DNA of 64,000 nucleotides from Chlorops oryzae (Eukaryota > Arthropoda > Insecta > Diptera > Chloropidae), in contig CM035808.1 in assembly GCA_020466095.1 (NCBI GenBank), forward strand, positions 2,302,190 to 2,366,189, given 5' to 3'. The notes beneath the pieces are model-generated. The model did not search any database. It had not been told where the DNA came from and worked only from the letters and a program-made list of their open reading frames with translations. The translations under genes and the position numbers were made by a program. Below are positions 22,861 to 35,090 of this stretch, piece after piece. Numbering within the stretch: the stretch's first letter is position 1; each line of letters starts with the position of its first letter.

Positions 22861-24808
22861 TTACTGTTGCTCAATGAAATGAAAAAAAATAAAAATAAAA
22901 AAAAAACTAAGTACGATGCCTCACTCCGAGACTCACGACACCAAATAAATATTGAAGCCATTTTTATGTCAAATTGAACAGGATCAAAATATGTGTAAAA
23001 ATTGAGCACGTCCAATCTGTTGTTTAAAGTCAAATCAGCCACCGAATGGTTAAGCCTATCCGAACGATGTTCAGTGCAAACAAATTTCAAAGCCTTAGTG
23101 TGATGTCCTTACTTAAAAGGAACGTGATGAGCTTATTGCTGCCTTCATGCAAGTCACAAATGATCCCTACCTAAATTATACTCATTGCTGTCAAGGACAA
23201 ATTTTCGACAATTTTATACTCTCGACCATTAAATTTTAATGTGACAAACGAAATATAGTACTTAATTCCAAATTTTCTCAGTTTTTCTTCTGATCAAACG
23301 TCGCGGCGAATCGTTAAATCGTCCAAAGCGAAGACTGAGTTTTAAAATTAATATTCCTTCGACGCAAAGTTTTTAACATAGCCATAAATAATTATGTCAG
23401 CAAGAAGTAAAAAAAAAAACAATAATAATGAAACAAGTCGAGGATAGGAAACGAAGTCATTAAACCGCCGAACGTGCCACTGCGTCAAAGAGAATCAAAT
23501 TCGATGGATTCGTGAACGAATCAAAGCAAGTGTTTCCAATAAAAGTCAATTCCACACTCCACCAGCACCAGTCCAGTCCGCTAATACGCTCTGAACGCTT
23601 TCTTCTTCTCCTTCTTCTTCTTTTTTTTGACTATTTTCGTGGTTTATGGTATGAAATAGACGCTAAAGACGATTCGCCAACGAAATTTTAATGAATTTTT
23701 CTTCCATATTTTGGAGATCGCCGCGAGAAGGAAACGGCAGAGAGGCAAAGTAACGCCGTTAAAGTGACTTAAAAGCGTGATAAAATATTAACCATTTGAC
23801 AGTAATAATGACAACTCAAGGCGAGAATTGTTCGAGGAGAGTTTTCATTTACGACGACCCAACCCTAAAAAAAAAAAAAAAAAAAAAAAAAACACAACAC
23901 AAAGGGTCGGTCGGTCGGTCGGTCTCGAGTGGATGGCATATAATGCAGCAATCAGCTCTACTGGCCGGCGATAAATTCCTATCCCGCCAACGCAAAACAT
24001 CTCTCGCTCTACAGTCCGCTAACAATTGGAGCCCGGGACTGAGCCGAGAGTACCTACAATGCATTATATGCCATTATTGACTGAATGACTCGCTGAGTGG
24101 CTGCTGGCTGCCTGCCTGACTGCTTGATTTATTGAGCGCACGTGGTGCTGAAGTTGTGCTGGAACCCGTCACAGTTGCAATCAGCGCCACGATGTCAACA
24201 ACAACAACAAATACCAATGCTGATTAGAATGATTATTTTCACATCTTCCATCCGAGCTTCATTCAACTCGGTAAATGTGCCTTCGGGATAAGCCAGCTCA
24301 TTCTAATTGTTCTACATGCTTCTGTGCTGCTCTCTCGATAATCTCTTTTCCTAACCCTACGCGCATTCCCTCGCATTGATGTGGCGGCGGCGTATGTTAG
24401 CATTTTTCGAACATCTGCTCAGTTTTGAAGCGAAACAAATTCAGGTAGCTATGATCTTTGCACAAGAACTGCCTAACCCTATCGGAAATTTTATCAGAAA
24501 TGACATTTGACATTGGGGAAAAAGGTTGTTTGCTATGCATTTTTGAGCTCTCAATGAGTGAGTCATTGAACTATATGAAAGATGATAGAAAATGATGTAG
24601 CGAAATGCCCACTCGGAAATGACTTGGGTTATGACAATGTCATCACTATTTCTCCATAATCTTCGAGAGATATTATTACCCCTTGCAATTGCGATTTATG
24701 AAACACGATCTCATTTTTATTGTTATATTATTTTTAGAAAGGGATAAAAATTCCAATTGGGTGAAAATTCCAATTGGGTGAAAATCCCACGAACCTATTC
24801 TCCCACAC
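22861..24808. other. non-coding with homopolymer and GGTC repeat
   Basis: No gene supported. It contains an A26 tract (23867-23892) and then (GGTC)n (23904-23924). 23450-24260 has higher complexity and some CpG but no recognisable exon. Confidence 0.5.
23904..23924. repeat. (GGTC)n microsatellite
   Basis: Five copies of GGTC following an A26 tract. Confidence 0.9.
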
Positions 24809-24919
24809 TCTTGACTTATGTATTTCGTTTGAAAATCTATTTTGAGCATTTTCCTTAATTGAATAACACAAAACGCTTCCGAGTTACCGGCACTCCCCCT
24901 CCCTGTCATTGAGAGAGAC
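24809..24919 (+). repeat. dispersed repeat, copy 1 of 2
   Basis: TCTTGACTTATGTATTTCGT, ACACAAAACGCTTCCGAG and CCCTGTCATTGAGAGAGA match 26965-27080 over about 110 bp with scattered substitutions. No terminal repeats or reading frame are conserved, so its class is unknown. Confidence 0.75.
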
Positions 24920-26464
24920 CGCCTCACAAAACGCTCTTCCACCACCATAAGAGATGACATATGTATCACCAAAGAGGCTCATCAATTATGGAATCTTATT
25001 CTTCATAATCAACCATCTTCAGCTTTGATTTCAGTTTCAGCTTCGGTGTCACCTTCTCTTTTCGGCATAAAGGCAGCCGCCGCGTCGCTTGACAGCTTCT
25101 CGGTCGCGCTCCCCCAAAAAAAATTTTAATGAAGTTATCCGCTCCGCCGCGGAGTGCTTTAGATGCAGGTCCCCACGAATTCGTTAGAGGCCAAATGTGT
25201 TTACTCACACCGAGTCGCAGAGTCTCGCAGCAGCAAATGGAATCCGTAGAGTGCCTTTAAGTGTCGTTTGACGGTTGTGTGATTATTGACAGCTTAATTT
25301 GATTTATTTATGATTTTTTCTTCACAATTTTTTTTTGTTTTTTTTTTTTTTTTGTTTTTGCCACTTAAGCCAACATCAAAACGGAAGAAAAAATGGTGTC
25401 TCATGACAAGCGAGCAAATGGACTGTGAGCGATTGATGGGAATATTGAGTGGATTCTCAGTGTGTTTCACTCTCAAGAGGAGGGAGGCTTTTGAAGTATG
25501 TCAAAATGATTGCAAATTTCACTCTTTAAGTAAAAATAATTACACTCAAAAATAGTGCTCAATGTTTTTATTCAAAAGAGTTTTTTTTTTTTAAATAAAA
25601 ACCCGATACGTCGGCATTCTAGAGCCCAAGTCGATCGATCGATTTCCATCATAGCCGAAAATTTATTATCATCTTAGAAGTCCTGATGAAAAAAAACTAA
25701 AATATTAAATTAAGAAAAAAATCTCAATCACTTAATGAATTTCCACTCAAAATCGAAATCTTTTCTTCTATTCATCCCTTACTATTGAAAGGCAAATTTA
25801 CTTCTCTCATATCAATTTACTCTCAAGTAATTAACCCTTCAAGCCCCCATTAACACCAATTCATTCACTCAGAAGTCATAAAATTCGTAAATTTTTCTCT
25901 CATTGAATTAATCAAGCATTTATAATTATATTAAATACTGTATTAATTTCATGAAAGAATAATTCGAGTTCATTAAAAATGGTTTAAATCATTAAAAACA
26001 AAAACAAACAAACAAACAAATAAAAAAAAACTGGTGTGTAAAAAGTGACCCACATTGGGATCCATTTCCATATTTCATTAAATCGCGTCATTAAAGCACG
26101 AAACAAAATAATTATTCTTCGGCGAATGTGCTGCGCTTATTTGCTTTTTACACGTCGCCAATGCGATTATCATAATAATCATCATCATATCGGCATCGAT
26201 ACCGCCCGAGGGACGGGACTTAATCCGAACATATATTTTCACACACGAACACCCGAACACAATCACGAACATATGTGGATATGCAAATGCGATAAATTCC
26301 GCATGGATTCGGTGTAAAAATCAATTTTCTTTGCACTTTCATAATGAGTAGAAAAATAGGTTGCAAAAGGAACACAACACAACACAATGCATGTATGTAT
26401 GGCTAAGGGTTAAACGGATAACGAGGGGATAAATTAAAATAGAAGTTTCATAAAATCACAAATA
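24920..26464. other. non-coding, no gene seen
   Basis: 25040-25260 is richer in CpG and GC; the remainder is AT-rich. T tracts lie at 25329-25352 and A tracts near 26030. No exon recognised. Confidence 0.5.
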
Positions 26465-26606
26465 AAGTGTACTCCCTTCTTGCAGATACTCCTTATAATC
26501 GGACACTTTATGGGAATGCTCTTATATTCCTGGTTCTCAAATAGTTTCCTCTTAAGCGGACATATTTTTCTGTCCTGCAGCTGTCCGCTTAAGAGAGAGA
26601 ACACTG
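26465..26606. mobile_element. TA-flanked MITE of the CTCTTAAGCGGACA family
   Basis: The right end CTGTCCGCTTAAGAGAGAGA-ACACTG is followed by TA (26607-26608), and the left end AAGTGTACTCCCTTCTT is preceded by TA. An internal CCTCTTAAGCGGACATATTTT repeats the terminal word. Related copies lie at 34892-35090, 45995-46060 and 47490-47590. Confidence 0.7.
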
Positions 26607-26639
26607 TATGAATGAACTTGTATCACTTTGAGTTATGAA

Positions 26640-27530
26640 GATTCTTTCTTAATTGAGAGCGTTTATTTTTAATTTAAATTAATTTTACATTTTCTAATTT
26701 TTAAATTTTAAATTTTCAATATTTTTTCAATTTTTTAAATTACTTATAAGATTTTTTTTAAACACAATTTTTTATTATAAATAAGTTTTTTTTAAATCGT
26801 TCAAAAATTTTATTTTATAAATAATTTTTTAAATTTTAAAAATTTTTTTAATTTTTAAATTTTAAAATTTAAATTTTTTAAAATTTTTAAATTTAAAATT
26901 TTTAAAATTTTAAAATTTTTAAAATTTTAAAAATTTTTTAAATTTTTTTTAAAATTTCCCGGAATCTTGACTTATTTCGTTTGAGTCTATTTCGAGAATT
27001 TTCCTGAATTGAATAATACAAAACGCTGCCGAGCTACCGAAACTGAAACCGGCCCACCTTTCCTGTCACGTAGAGAGAGAATTTTTAATTTTCTGTTGTT
27101 TTTTTTTCAAACTTTTTGAATTTTAGAAATTTGTTTTTCATTTTTTGTAATTTTTAAAACTAATTTTAATTTTTTGTAATTTAACAAATTTTTAATTTTT
27201 TTCAAATTTTAAATTTTAAAAATTTTTTAAAATATTTTTTTTTAATAATTTTCTGCCATTTAAAAAAATTTTTTCTTAAACTTTAAAGTTTAAAAAAAAA
27301 ATTCTACATTTTGAGCATTTAAAAAAAAATTAGTTTTTTGAAATTTTTAATTTTGAGATATTTGATTATTTTAATTTGTTTTCATTTAATTATTTTATTT
27401 AATTTTTTTATTTAATTCATTTATTCTATTTCGTTTCATTTTTATTCAATTAATTATTTAAGTTAAATTTTACTTTTTAATTAATTATTAAATTTAAATT
27501 TAATTTATTTAATTATTTTATTTTATGTGA
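26640..27530. repeat. AT-rich low-complexity block
   Basis: About 890 bp dominated by TTTTTAAATTTTAAAA-type words with almost no G or C, interrupted by the dispersed repeat at 26965-27080. It contains many A-tract and T-tract runs. No gene. It could act as a scaffold-attachment-like sequence, but that is inference. Confidence 0.85.
26965..27080 (+). repeat. dispersed repeat, copy 2 of 2
   Basis: Homologous to 24809-24919 (TCTTGACTTATTTCGTTTGA, TACAAAACGCTGCCGAGC, CCTGTCACGTAGAGAGAG). It lies as an island of normal composition in pure AT sequence, which fits an insertion. Confidence 0.75.
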
Positions 27531-28663
27531 TTTTTCTCACTCAAATTGATGAGTCATTCATTGCAGTCACAATTAATTGCATTGCCATTGATATATCGAC
27601 GAAATTGCTTTTAATCTGCTAAATTACTAAAATAAAAAATTTTAAATAATTATTATTCAATGATACCCCCTCCTCTCCTCCTTATTCCACACTGCCACGC
27701 TGCACATGAATTATTCAAAAGCAAAAAGTCAACAGATGAGTGTATTTTTTTATTTTACTTAATTTTTTTTTTTTTTTTGTCATTAGCGAAAAAGAGCGAG
27801 ACATGCAAATCGGGCTTCGAAGCTCACTCCGAACACGAGTGGCTTGACTTTTATGGTTCAATTTAATGCGATTCACATCAGTGCGAATCGATAAAAACAC
27901 ATCGACGAATAAAACGCAATTTCACACAGCACCTACGAAAATGAAATGACAAGGGTGTGGAAAGAATGGAAGAGCGACTGACTGACGAGGGGAAGTAGAA
28001 GCTTTGAAGGACACTATCGGAAGCGAATACGTTCTACCAAATAACTGCGCATTATCCTTTAGACCCAGAGCCTAAAGGAACGCACCAAAGCCGCCGAGTG
28101 CCTGCCATACGAGAAAACAAAACAAAACAAAACAAAACGGAACATAACAGAACAGAACAGAAAGTGGTGGATTCATAGGAGTAGAGGAAGAACAAAGAGT
28201 CACACACACAAAAATACTGAAGAGAGGGTAGGTAGTCGCGAACAAGGACCAGAACTAGTAGGCCATAAAGAGAAGGGTGAGGCAGCAAAGCGCGCAAATG
28301 GTTCATGTTAAATTCATTCATACGTTCGGTTGATGGATTTGTGGTGGAAATAGCTTTATAAACTGCCTGTTAATGATTTTACTGCGCCATAGCCGATATG
28401 GAAGTGGGTATTTTTCTCGAAATTGATTGCAAAAACCGAATAACTGCGTTGTTGAAATACACATTAATGAAATAATTGCAGCATTTAAGTCTTTCATGTG
28501 TGCACGTCATGTGAAACTCCCCGAGAGGTTGTACCGATTTCGATTCTCTTTTGAGCAAGAATTTGTTTTTTTTTTCTTTCAGTGAAAAAATCACCTGAGT
28601 GTTACCTTCATGTGAGTGTGATCCTTAGTAGAGGAGCTTTCACAGCGAAACAAAAAAAAAATA
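27531..28663. other. non-coding with (AAAAC)n
   Basis: No gene supported. A T tract lies at about 27763-27778 and (AAAAC)n at 28112-28138. 28020-28290 is more complex but has no recognisable exon. Confidence 0.5.
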
Positions 28664-29574
28664 TTAACACTCTAATTCCTGGCTCCATCTCTAGACGGAG
28701 TTTATTTAAATGAAAAAAAATAAATAAATAAATACAAAAAATTTTTAAAATATTAAAAAAATAAATAAATAAATAAATTTAAAAAAATACTTATTAAAAA
28801 AAAAAAAAATAAAATTTTTTTAAAATATTAAAAAAATAAATAAATAATTTTTTAAAAATATTAAAAAATAAATAAATAAAAAAATTTTTAAAATATTACA
28901 AAAATAAATAAATGAAAATATTTTTAAAATATTAAAAAAATAAATAAATAAAAAAAATTTTTTTAAATATTAAAAAAATAATTGTTATTTTTGACCATCT
29001 TTATATTTCATTAATTATTATTTTGGGCTTTTGGTCCCTCATTTTCCACTTTTTAGTGAAAAATTTATTATTTTGGCAATTGAAAAAATTTAATTTTCAT
29101 AAATAATTTTCATAAAAATTTCATAAATAAATAAAAAAATTCTTAAAAATATTAAAAATATAAATTTAAAAAATTTTAAGAATATTAAAAAATAAATAAA
29201 TAAAAAAAATATTTTTAAATATTAAAAAAATAAATTAATTCAAAATATTTTTAAAATATTTAAAAAAAAAAATTTTGTTTTAATATTAAAAAAATAAATA
29301 AAAAAAATTTTTTTAATATGTATTAAAAAAATAAATAAAAAAATTTTTTAAAAATATTAAAAAAAATAAATAAATAAAAAAAATTTTTTTAAATATTAAA
29401 ATAATAATAAATGAATTAAAAAAATTTTTAAAATATTAAAAAAAAAAAATAAATAAACAAAAATTTTAAATATTAAAAGATTTAATTTTAAAAATTGCTT
29501 CAGATTCGCTGTTATCTACCCGAAATTAGTCTCATCTGACTTTTAATTTTTAAAAATTGGCATTGGAGGGTTAA
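28664..29574. mobile_element. 911-bp TTAA element with expanded AT minisatellite inside
   Basis: The left end TTAA-CACTCTAATTCCTGGCTC and the right end GGCATTGGAGGG-TTAA are degenerate inverted ends in TTAA sites. The subterminal CTCCATCTCTAGACGGAG matches the inverted word in 18444-18565. Most of the interior is a repeat of AAATAAATAAATA followed by AATTTTTAAAATATTAAAAA, about 40-60 bp per unit. Short normal-composition sequence survives at 28981-29100 and 29480-29570. Confidence 0.65.
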
Positions 29575-31850
29575 GGTTTAAAATTGCAGTCCGATTCTAA
29601 ATATTCCCGGGGATTTTCTTGGCGGTTTTCTTTATTTCAAGAAAGAAAAAAAACAATGTTTTTTTTGAGGATAGTCCCCCTGAATTTAAGGAGAATTTTA
29701 AGTCTTTAGGGAAGACTTGGAGGAGAAAACTCTTTAGGAGAATTTCACAGAAAGAAGCCAAATCAAATTCAAAGAAATTTAGACATTATTTTAAAGCATT
29801 CAAGGGATATATTCGCTAACAAAAAGCTGTCAGCAGTTAACAATTTCGACCATTCTAACTACCTGGGGAAGTAAAGAATATAAAAGGACCGAGAATTTCG
29901 AACAGGTATGTTATTATTTCTAAACAAATGTCACCATTTTCCCCCTTTTTGACTTTGAAAAAATTGTGGGGAAATTATTCATTTAGAATCGGGCTTATAG
30001 AGAGGCTTATAGTCTTCGCACAACTGAGATTTTTATTTCAAGATTAAAAAATATTTAACATCCAGACAAGAAAAATATGCGGCACTATTTTAAAAACGAC
30101 ATTGAAAGCAGAAAAAAATGTTCTCCAACTGCAAGTGAAAGCTCTTATTGACGTATGTAGGTACTTTGAAGAGGAGTGAGAATCGGTGAGAAAAAACATC
30201 TGCCGGTTAAGTCAAGGAAACGCTTAAAATTGCAATGAATCAATTAAAATGGATAATCGCCAATCACGATCCCATGTGCATGTGGTTCCAAGAGGTCCCA
30301 CGGCTCCATTCGAAGGGCTCAGTTCAGAAGACCAGCGAGAGTTTTGTGCGAAAGCTCTAAGGAGGACGCAGCGTAACCGTAACCGGATCCACTTATATAC
30401 CGAGATTTAATCGCCTACACACATCGTTTTTTTCGACAAGGTAGGTGTAGGTAGGTAGGAAGGAAGCGGCCTGTTCTCGTTCTGGCAATCACTGTGGCGC
30501 ACTACGCGCATGCGTGCGTGCTCCCCCCATCAAAGGCCGAAGCAAAGACGAAACTGCTCGATCTTTCGATCTTTCGGTCTTTGCGAACTTCAGGCGCAAA
30601 AGGAGCCGAGAGCCGTCTTGGCAACATCGAAAACAAAAACAACAACAAAAGAGGGAAGCAAAAAAAAAAACCCAAATAATGATGTCAATATGGACCCAAC
30701 ACGAGCGGCAAGGCAAGCTGCTCAAAAAAAACCATTGAAATCGGGAAGGCTGCCGCTGCCACTGCCGCTCCCGTGGCTGTCCGTCCCCGTCCGTCAACGT
30801 TGGATGTTGTGTGTGTCGTAATTTTTTTTTTATCTCTCTCTCTCACTCACACAGAACGCACCTTTTATAGGCCCAATTTGTTGTTGTTATTGCTGTTGTT
30901 TGTTGTGTTCAACAATTTGGTTTTGGTTTTTATTTAGTAATTTTTTTCTCTCTGTTTTTATGATGTTTTTGTTATCGCTTTTGTACGTATTTATTCGCTT
31001 CACTCGTTTCGGTCTCTTCCTTTTTTGGCACGAAACACCCGGCGCAGCTGTTAAATATCAAGAAATCGAGTCACCATAATAGACCTCAGCGTCCACAACA
31101 CATCAGCGTCGCAGATCGCTCGTCGAGTGCGCTTCAAAATTGTGCAAAAAAAGAAGAAAAAAAAAAAACAAGAATTGAAGGAAAGTAAAAAAAAAAAAAA
31201 TTGAAAAATTTGAAAAAATTTTTAAATAAAAATCGCATCTGGAAAAACAAATCATCAAAGGCCGATGGATGGCTCAATTGAAAGGGATTAAAGGAGGATA
31301 TCGCGCGAGGATTGAAAATGCGATGAAATCCATTGAATTTCAAATATTGTTCTAATAGAGATTAGGGAATAGGATCGAAGGACTTGCGCTCTATAAACCT
31401 TTTTCAAATTCTCGATTCTATTGACCCGAAACGTATCAAAATATTGGAACAATTTGTGATGCCGGATTTGAGATAGAGCACGAAAATATATGTGGAAAAT
31501 TCAATGAAATTGTACCTCAAATGTCTTGGCAACACCTTAGATCCCTAAGGAGTGAAAAAGGCCGGAAACAGGGTACAAAAAGTTACAAAAAAAAAGTATT
31601 TAAAACCCATCTCTGTTTCATTTCAATTCTACTAAATTCTTTATCCTCTAATTTTAAAATGTTCTTAGTCCGTATTTAGATTAAGAGAGACACTCGAAGG
31701 AAACACATGAGAGTAACAGAGACGAAAGACAATCCATCTCTGTCTTTCTCATGTGCTTCCTTCCAGTATCTCGCGTTTTGTCTCCCTGTTTAAACGGGGA
31801 CTTTAAACGGGGACTTACAGAAGAATTTTCCTCTTCTTACTTATCTAAAT
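29575..31850. other. non-coding; CpG-richer stretch at 30240-31120
   Basis: No exon recognised. 30240-31120 is more complex and CpG-containing, with frames open on several strands at once, a TATATA word at about 30394-30399 and TG-rich repeats near 30870. It could hold a promoter, but nothing in the sequence proves it. A CTTTAAACGGGGA duplication lies near 31789-31815. Confidence 0.4.
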
Positions 31851-32695
31851 GTCCGCCACCTTGGTGTCATTGGTTGAGATCCCAAGTTACAATGCGCGAC
31901 GCTCTGAGAGGGTTCAACTCCCAGCTCGGGCGTTGATGTAAGCTGTGTTCTTTTTTCTGTTTCTGTTCTTCTTTGTTTTCCCATTTATTGTGGTATTACA
32001 ACGGGTCCATGTGAGGCCTAATTGTATCACCCTTGGTGGTACACAGAAAGATTTTTGTGCGTAAATACAACCAATTTTTTAATCAATATAACAAATTCGT
32101 TGTTAAAACTCAGCTTATCACAATTTTTGTTATATTAACAAATCGTTTAATTGGGAAAATTTACTCAAAGTATTAACACTCAATAAACATTTTCAAACAA
32201 CGATTTGTAATATCAACAACCAAAGGTATTAATAAAAATCAACAAATTATTTTAAATAAATAAAAAAGGAAAAAAATGACTCATCTACATGTTCCATAAT
32301 AAAAATTTGGATCTGCAAAGTCAGTTTACGGAATATAATTATACATTATAATATCATAAACATATGTGAGCTAATTTTAGATTATTTTGTCTCTACTTGT
32401 ATGTAAGTCCGCATAAAGCTAATGAGAATTTTAGAAAAATATTTATATGCACTTTAAAAAATTTCAAACAAAAGTTTTGTCAATTGTTAATACTTTTGGT
32501 ATTTAATACAACAAATTAATCAACGAAATTTTTGTTCAAAATTTAATATTACGAACTTTTCCCGAATTTCGTGATTTGTGATGGGACAATTCAAAAACCG
32601 ATGAATCGAGTTTAACAAACTCCATTAATTGGAATTTTTCGTAGCCAGTTTTTCTGTGTAGTCACACTAACCCACTAACCAAACAACTCATTTTA
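31851..32695 (+). mobile_element. tRNA-like SINE, interrupted by a MITE
   Basis: The head region carries TTGGTTGAGATCCC (weak A box) and GGTTCAACTCC (31911-31921, a good B box match). The body runs through TATTACAACGGGTCCATGTG and AGGCCTAATTGTATCACCC, then resumes after the inserted MITE with GTCACACTAACC. A second body fragment at 45855-45927 lacks the insertion. Both boundaries are approximate. Confidence 0.6.
32042..32658. mobile_element. 617-bp TA-flanked MITE (CACAGAAA ends)
   Basis: The left end CACAGAAAGATTTTTGTGCG and the right end CCAGTTTTTCTGTG are inverted over the first 8 bp with looser similarity inward, and TA flanks both sides (32040-32041 and 32659-32660). It is inserted in a SINE body whose uninterrupted counterpart is at 45855-45927. 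The interior is AT-rich with many AACAAAT/ATTTGTT words. No transposase. Confidence 0.85.
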
Positions 32696-32745
32696 ATAGC
32701 CAATTCTTCCACTTCATATTCTTCTTCTTCTTCTTGCGTGTTTAA

Positions 32746-33443
32746 CTAATCCCGGTCTATCCCGGGGTCCGCAAAACGCGACCAGTTCCTCCATTTGGTT
32801 CTGTCGGTTGCATCATCCGAGGTAAGTCCTACAGCCTCTAGGGCCCATTTTATTGTGTCCATCCAGCGTTGTTTCGGACGCCCCCGTTTTCTGTAACTTT
32901 GAATTTCCAGTGAGTAGCCTTTCTTTGCCAAAGTCTCCTCATTTGCTCTCAGGACGTGTCCATACCAGCGTAGCCTTGCTTCTCGCATTTTCCCAATAAT
33001 TGGCGCAACTCCATAGCGTCTAAGGATGTCTACGTTTGGAACATGATAAAGACGATTGAGTCCGGATATCCAGCGAAGCATCTTTGTTTCCATAACACTA
33101 ACCTTTCTTTCTGCTACTTTCGTTGCTGGTAGACATTCGGTACTATAAAGAGGCCTGACTGGCCTGATGACTGTGCGGTAAATTTTGGATTTTAAGCGGT
33201 CGCTTATCTTTTTATCGCACATAACACCAGAGTCGTTGAACGCCACTTAAGCCAAGCGGCGTTAACTCTCTCAGTAACTTCGCGAGTGATCGTCCCGTCA
33301 GCAGAAAGTGTCGACCCAAGATATTTAAATTTTTCCGTCCTTGGTAAGTCAGTGTTATTTATTTTTATGGTCCCTGCTTCGCAATTGTCTGTTGTCATGT
33401 ATTCTGTTTTCCCGACATTCAAACGTAGTCCAAACATAGACAA
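32746..33443 (-). pseudogene. RTE-clade LINE reverse transcriptase remnant (5'-truncated, frameshifted)
   Basis: Read on the minus strand, the first segment (about 33443-33220) encodes NVGKTEYMTTD, KFKYLGSTLSADG and RVNAAWLKWRS. After a one-base frame change near 33220 the second segment (to the TAG stop at 32746-32748) encodes CDKKISDRLKSKIYRTVIRP, VMETKMLRWISGLNR, MREARLRWYGHVLR and RGRPKQRWMDT. These are the thumb and C-terminal motifs of RTE-type non-LTR retrotransposon ORF2. The endonuclease and the catalytic reverse transcriptase palm (the [YF]xDD region) are missing, so the copy is dead. On its strand the 3' end is followed by a (GAA)n tail (plus strand TTC repeat, 32720-32735), typical of RTE insertions. 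Confidence 0.92.
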
Positions 33444-34891
33444 TCATGCTCTTCTATTTCATATTGTTGGAGTTTTTTTTCTCCAATTTTATGAGCTTTA
33501 TAAACGAAATGAGCTACACTCTACTATAACGTTTCTTCATCCTCTTGCCACAAAAGCTTCCAGTTCAATTGTCTCCGCGACAGATGTTTTGAGAATAGGT
33601 ATTTGCGCAAATACTGCGCAGTGAAAGTGCAAAACACAAGGAAACAAATATTGACTGATAAGATTAGACTAGTGACATGGGAGGAAAATAAAGCAAATCA
33701 TAGGAATTCGAAGGTCGATATTCAAGTGCCAAACAATAAAGAAAAAGAAATTAAAAAAAAAAAAAATTATGAAATTCAACAAACTTTCAGCTTAGAACGC
33801 AAAAGTTCCACAGTTCCCCACGACGACGACAACGAGCAGCGCTCAATAACATTTTGGACTTTTCAGCATGAAGGTCATTATCGGCGCATTTCGATAAATT
33901 TTTCGACACTCATTACTCAGACACGATAAATTCATGAGATTAATTTTTAAACAAAAAACCATATTATTCAATAAAAGTATCCATAAACAATTCTTTCCAT
34001 TTATCAAGTGCCCCAAATGATCGCATTCTTGTTGCTGGCGGGGCAAATAATAATCTCATTGAAATCGGAATGGAATTATTTATTTTTCTAACAATCATTC
34101 TACGATTTCCTGTGCCATAATTTTTCCAACCAACCAACCGACCGACCAACAGCGATAAATGCGAATAGTTAATAAACTTTCCTAAGATCGAATTGATGGG
34201 CAGCCAGCCGAAGTCCACCGCCGCCACCGCCGCGACGGCCAGTCGGATATAATTAGAGAGGCACAACGATGATGATCTGACGATTTCACGCTGCGAGTCG
34301 TTTCATCGGCTCATTGCGCACCACGAAAATCGCACTTCAAAGCGGTCGGCGGCGTGACTTTAGAACAAATAAAAAAAAAAATAATTTAAATATGAAGAAA
34401 AAAAAATATTATGGAAAAAATGGAAAGATTTTGTAAACAAAATTTTCGCATTTTTGCTTTGGTTTCTTTTTTCGCTCTTTAGACTTCATAAGCAACCAAC
34501 AACAAAGTAGGGGAAAAATACCGACAAGCAGTATGGAGAAAAGTTAATACCATGTGAGGAGGTAGAGGAGGAGGCAGGCTAAGAATTGGCAGTGGAATAA
34601 TATTAGCGAAAATTTCCATGGAAACTCAAAGTTTTCTGATGGATTTATGTATTTTTCGAGATTTTTTCTTCTATAATTAAATGAAAAATGTTTTCATGTT
34701 TTCGAAAGTGTTTTCCCTTGAGAGATTTGTCAATCAAGACATAAGGACCAGATGTTAAACATACGTGAGAGAATTTTCTGAACTGTCAATGCCAAAGGGG
34801 CGAAAATTGTGGATCAACAGGAGTACGAGATCAAGTCTATCGATTCATTGTTCTAAAAATATATATATATATCGGGTCTAGGACCACATTA
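33444..34891. other. non-coding, no gene seen
   Basis: Unique-looking, moderately complex between 33780 and 34360 and AT-rich elsewhere. A CCAACCAACCGACCGACCAAC repeat lies near 34130 and a CCGCCGCCACCGCCGC-like run near 34218. No exon recognised. Confidence 0.5.
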
Positions 34892-35090
34892 CAGTGTACT
34901 CTCTGAACCGAAAAATATGTCCGAGGTGTCTTTAAAGAAGAAACTATTAGAGAAGCACGAATTACTAGAGCATTCCTAAAAAGTGTCCGCTTAAGAGGAA
35001 ACTATTTGAGGATCAGGAACACAAGAGCACTCCCAAAATATCGCCGTTTAAGAGGGATGTCTGCTTACAAAAATTCAACATTATATGAAC
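34892..35090. mobile_element. degenerate MITE of the CTCTTAAGCGGACA family
   Basis: The left end TA-CAGTGTACTCTCTGAACCG is clear. Internal GTGTCCGCTTAAGAGGAAAC and CGTTTAAGAGGGATGTCTGC repeat the family word. The right terminus has decayed. Confidence 0.6.

Noticed and set aside
28664..29574. AT-rich block as a replication origin or centromeric DNA
   Set aside because: The block lies between degenerate TTAA transposon ends and is explained by minisatellite growth; no independent origin or centromere signal is visible.
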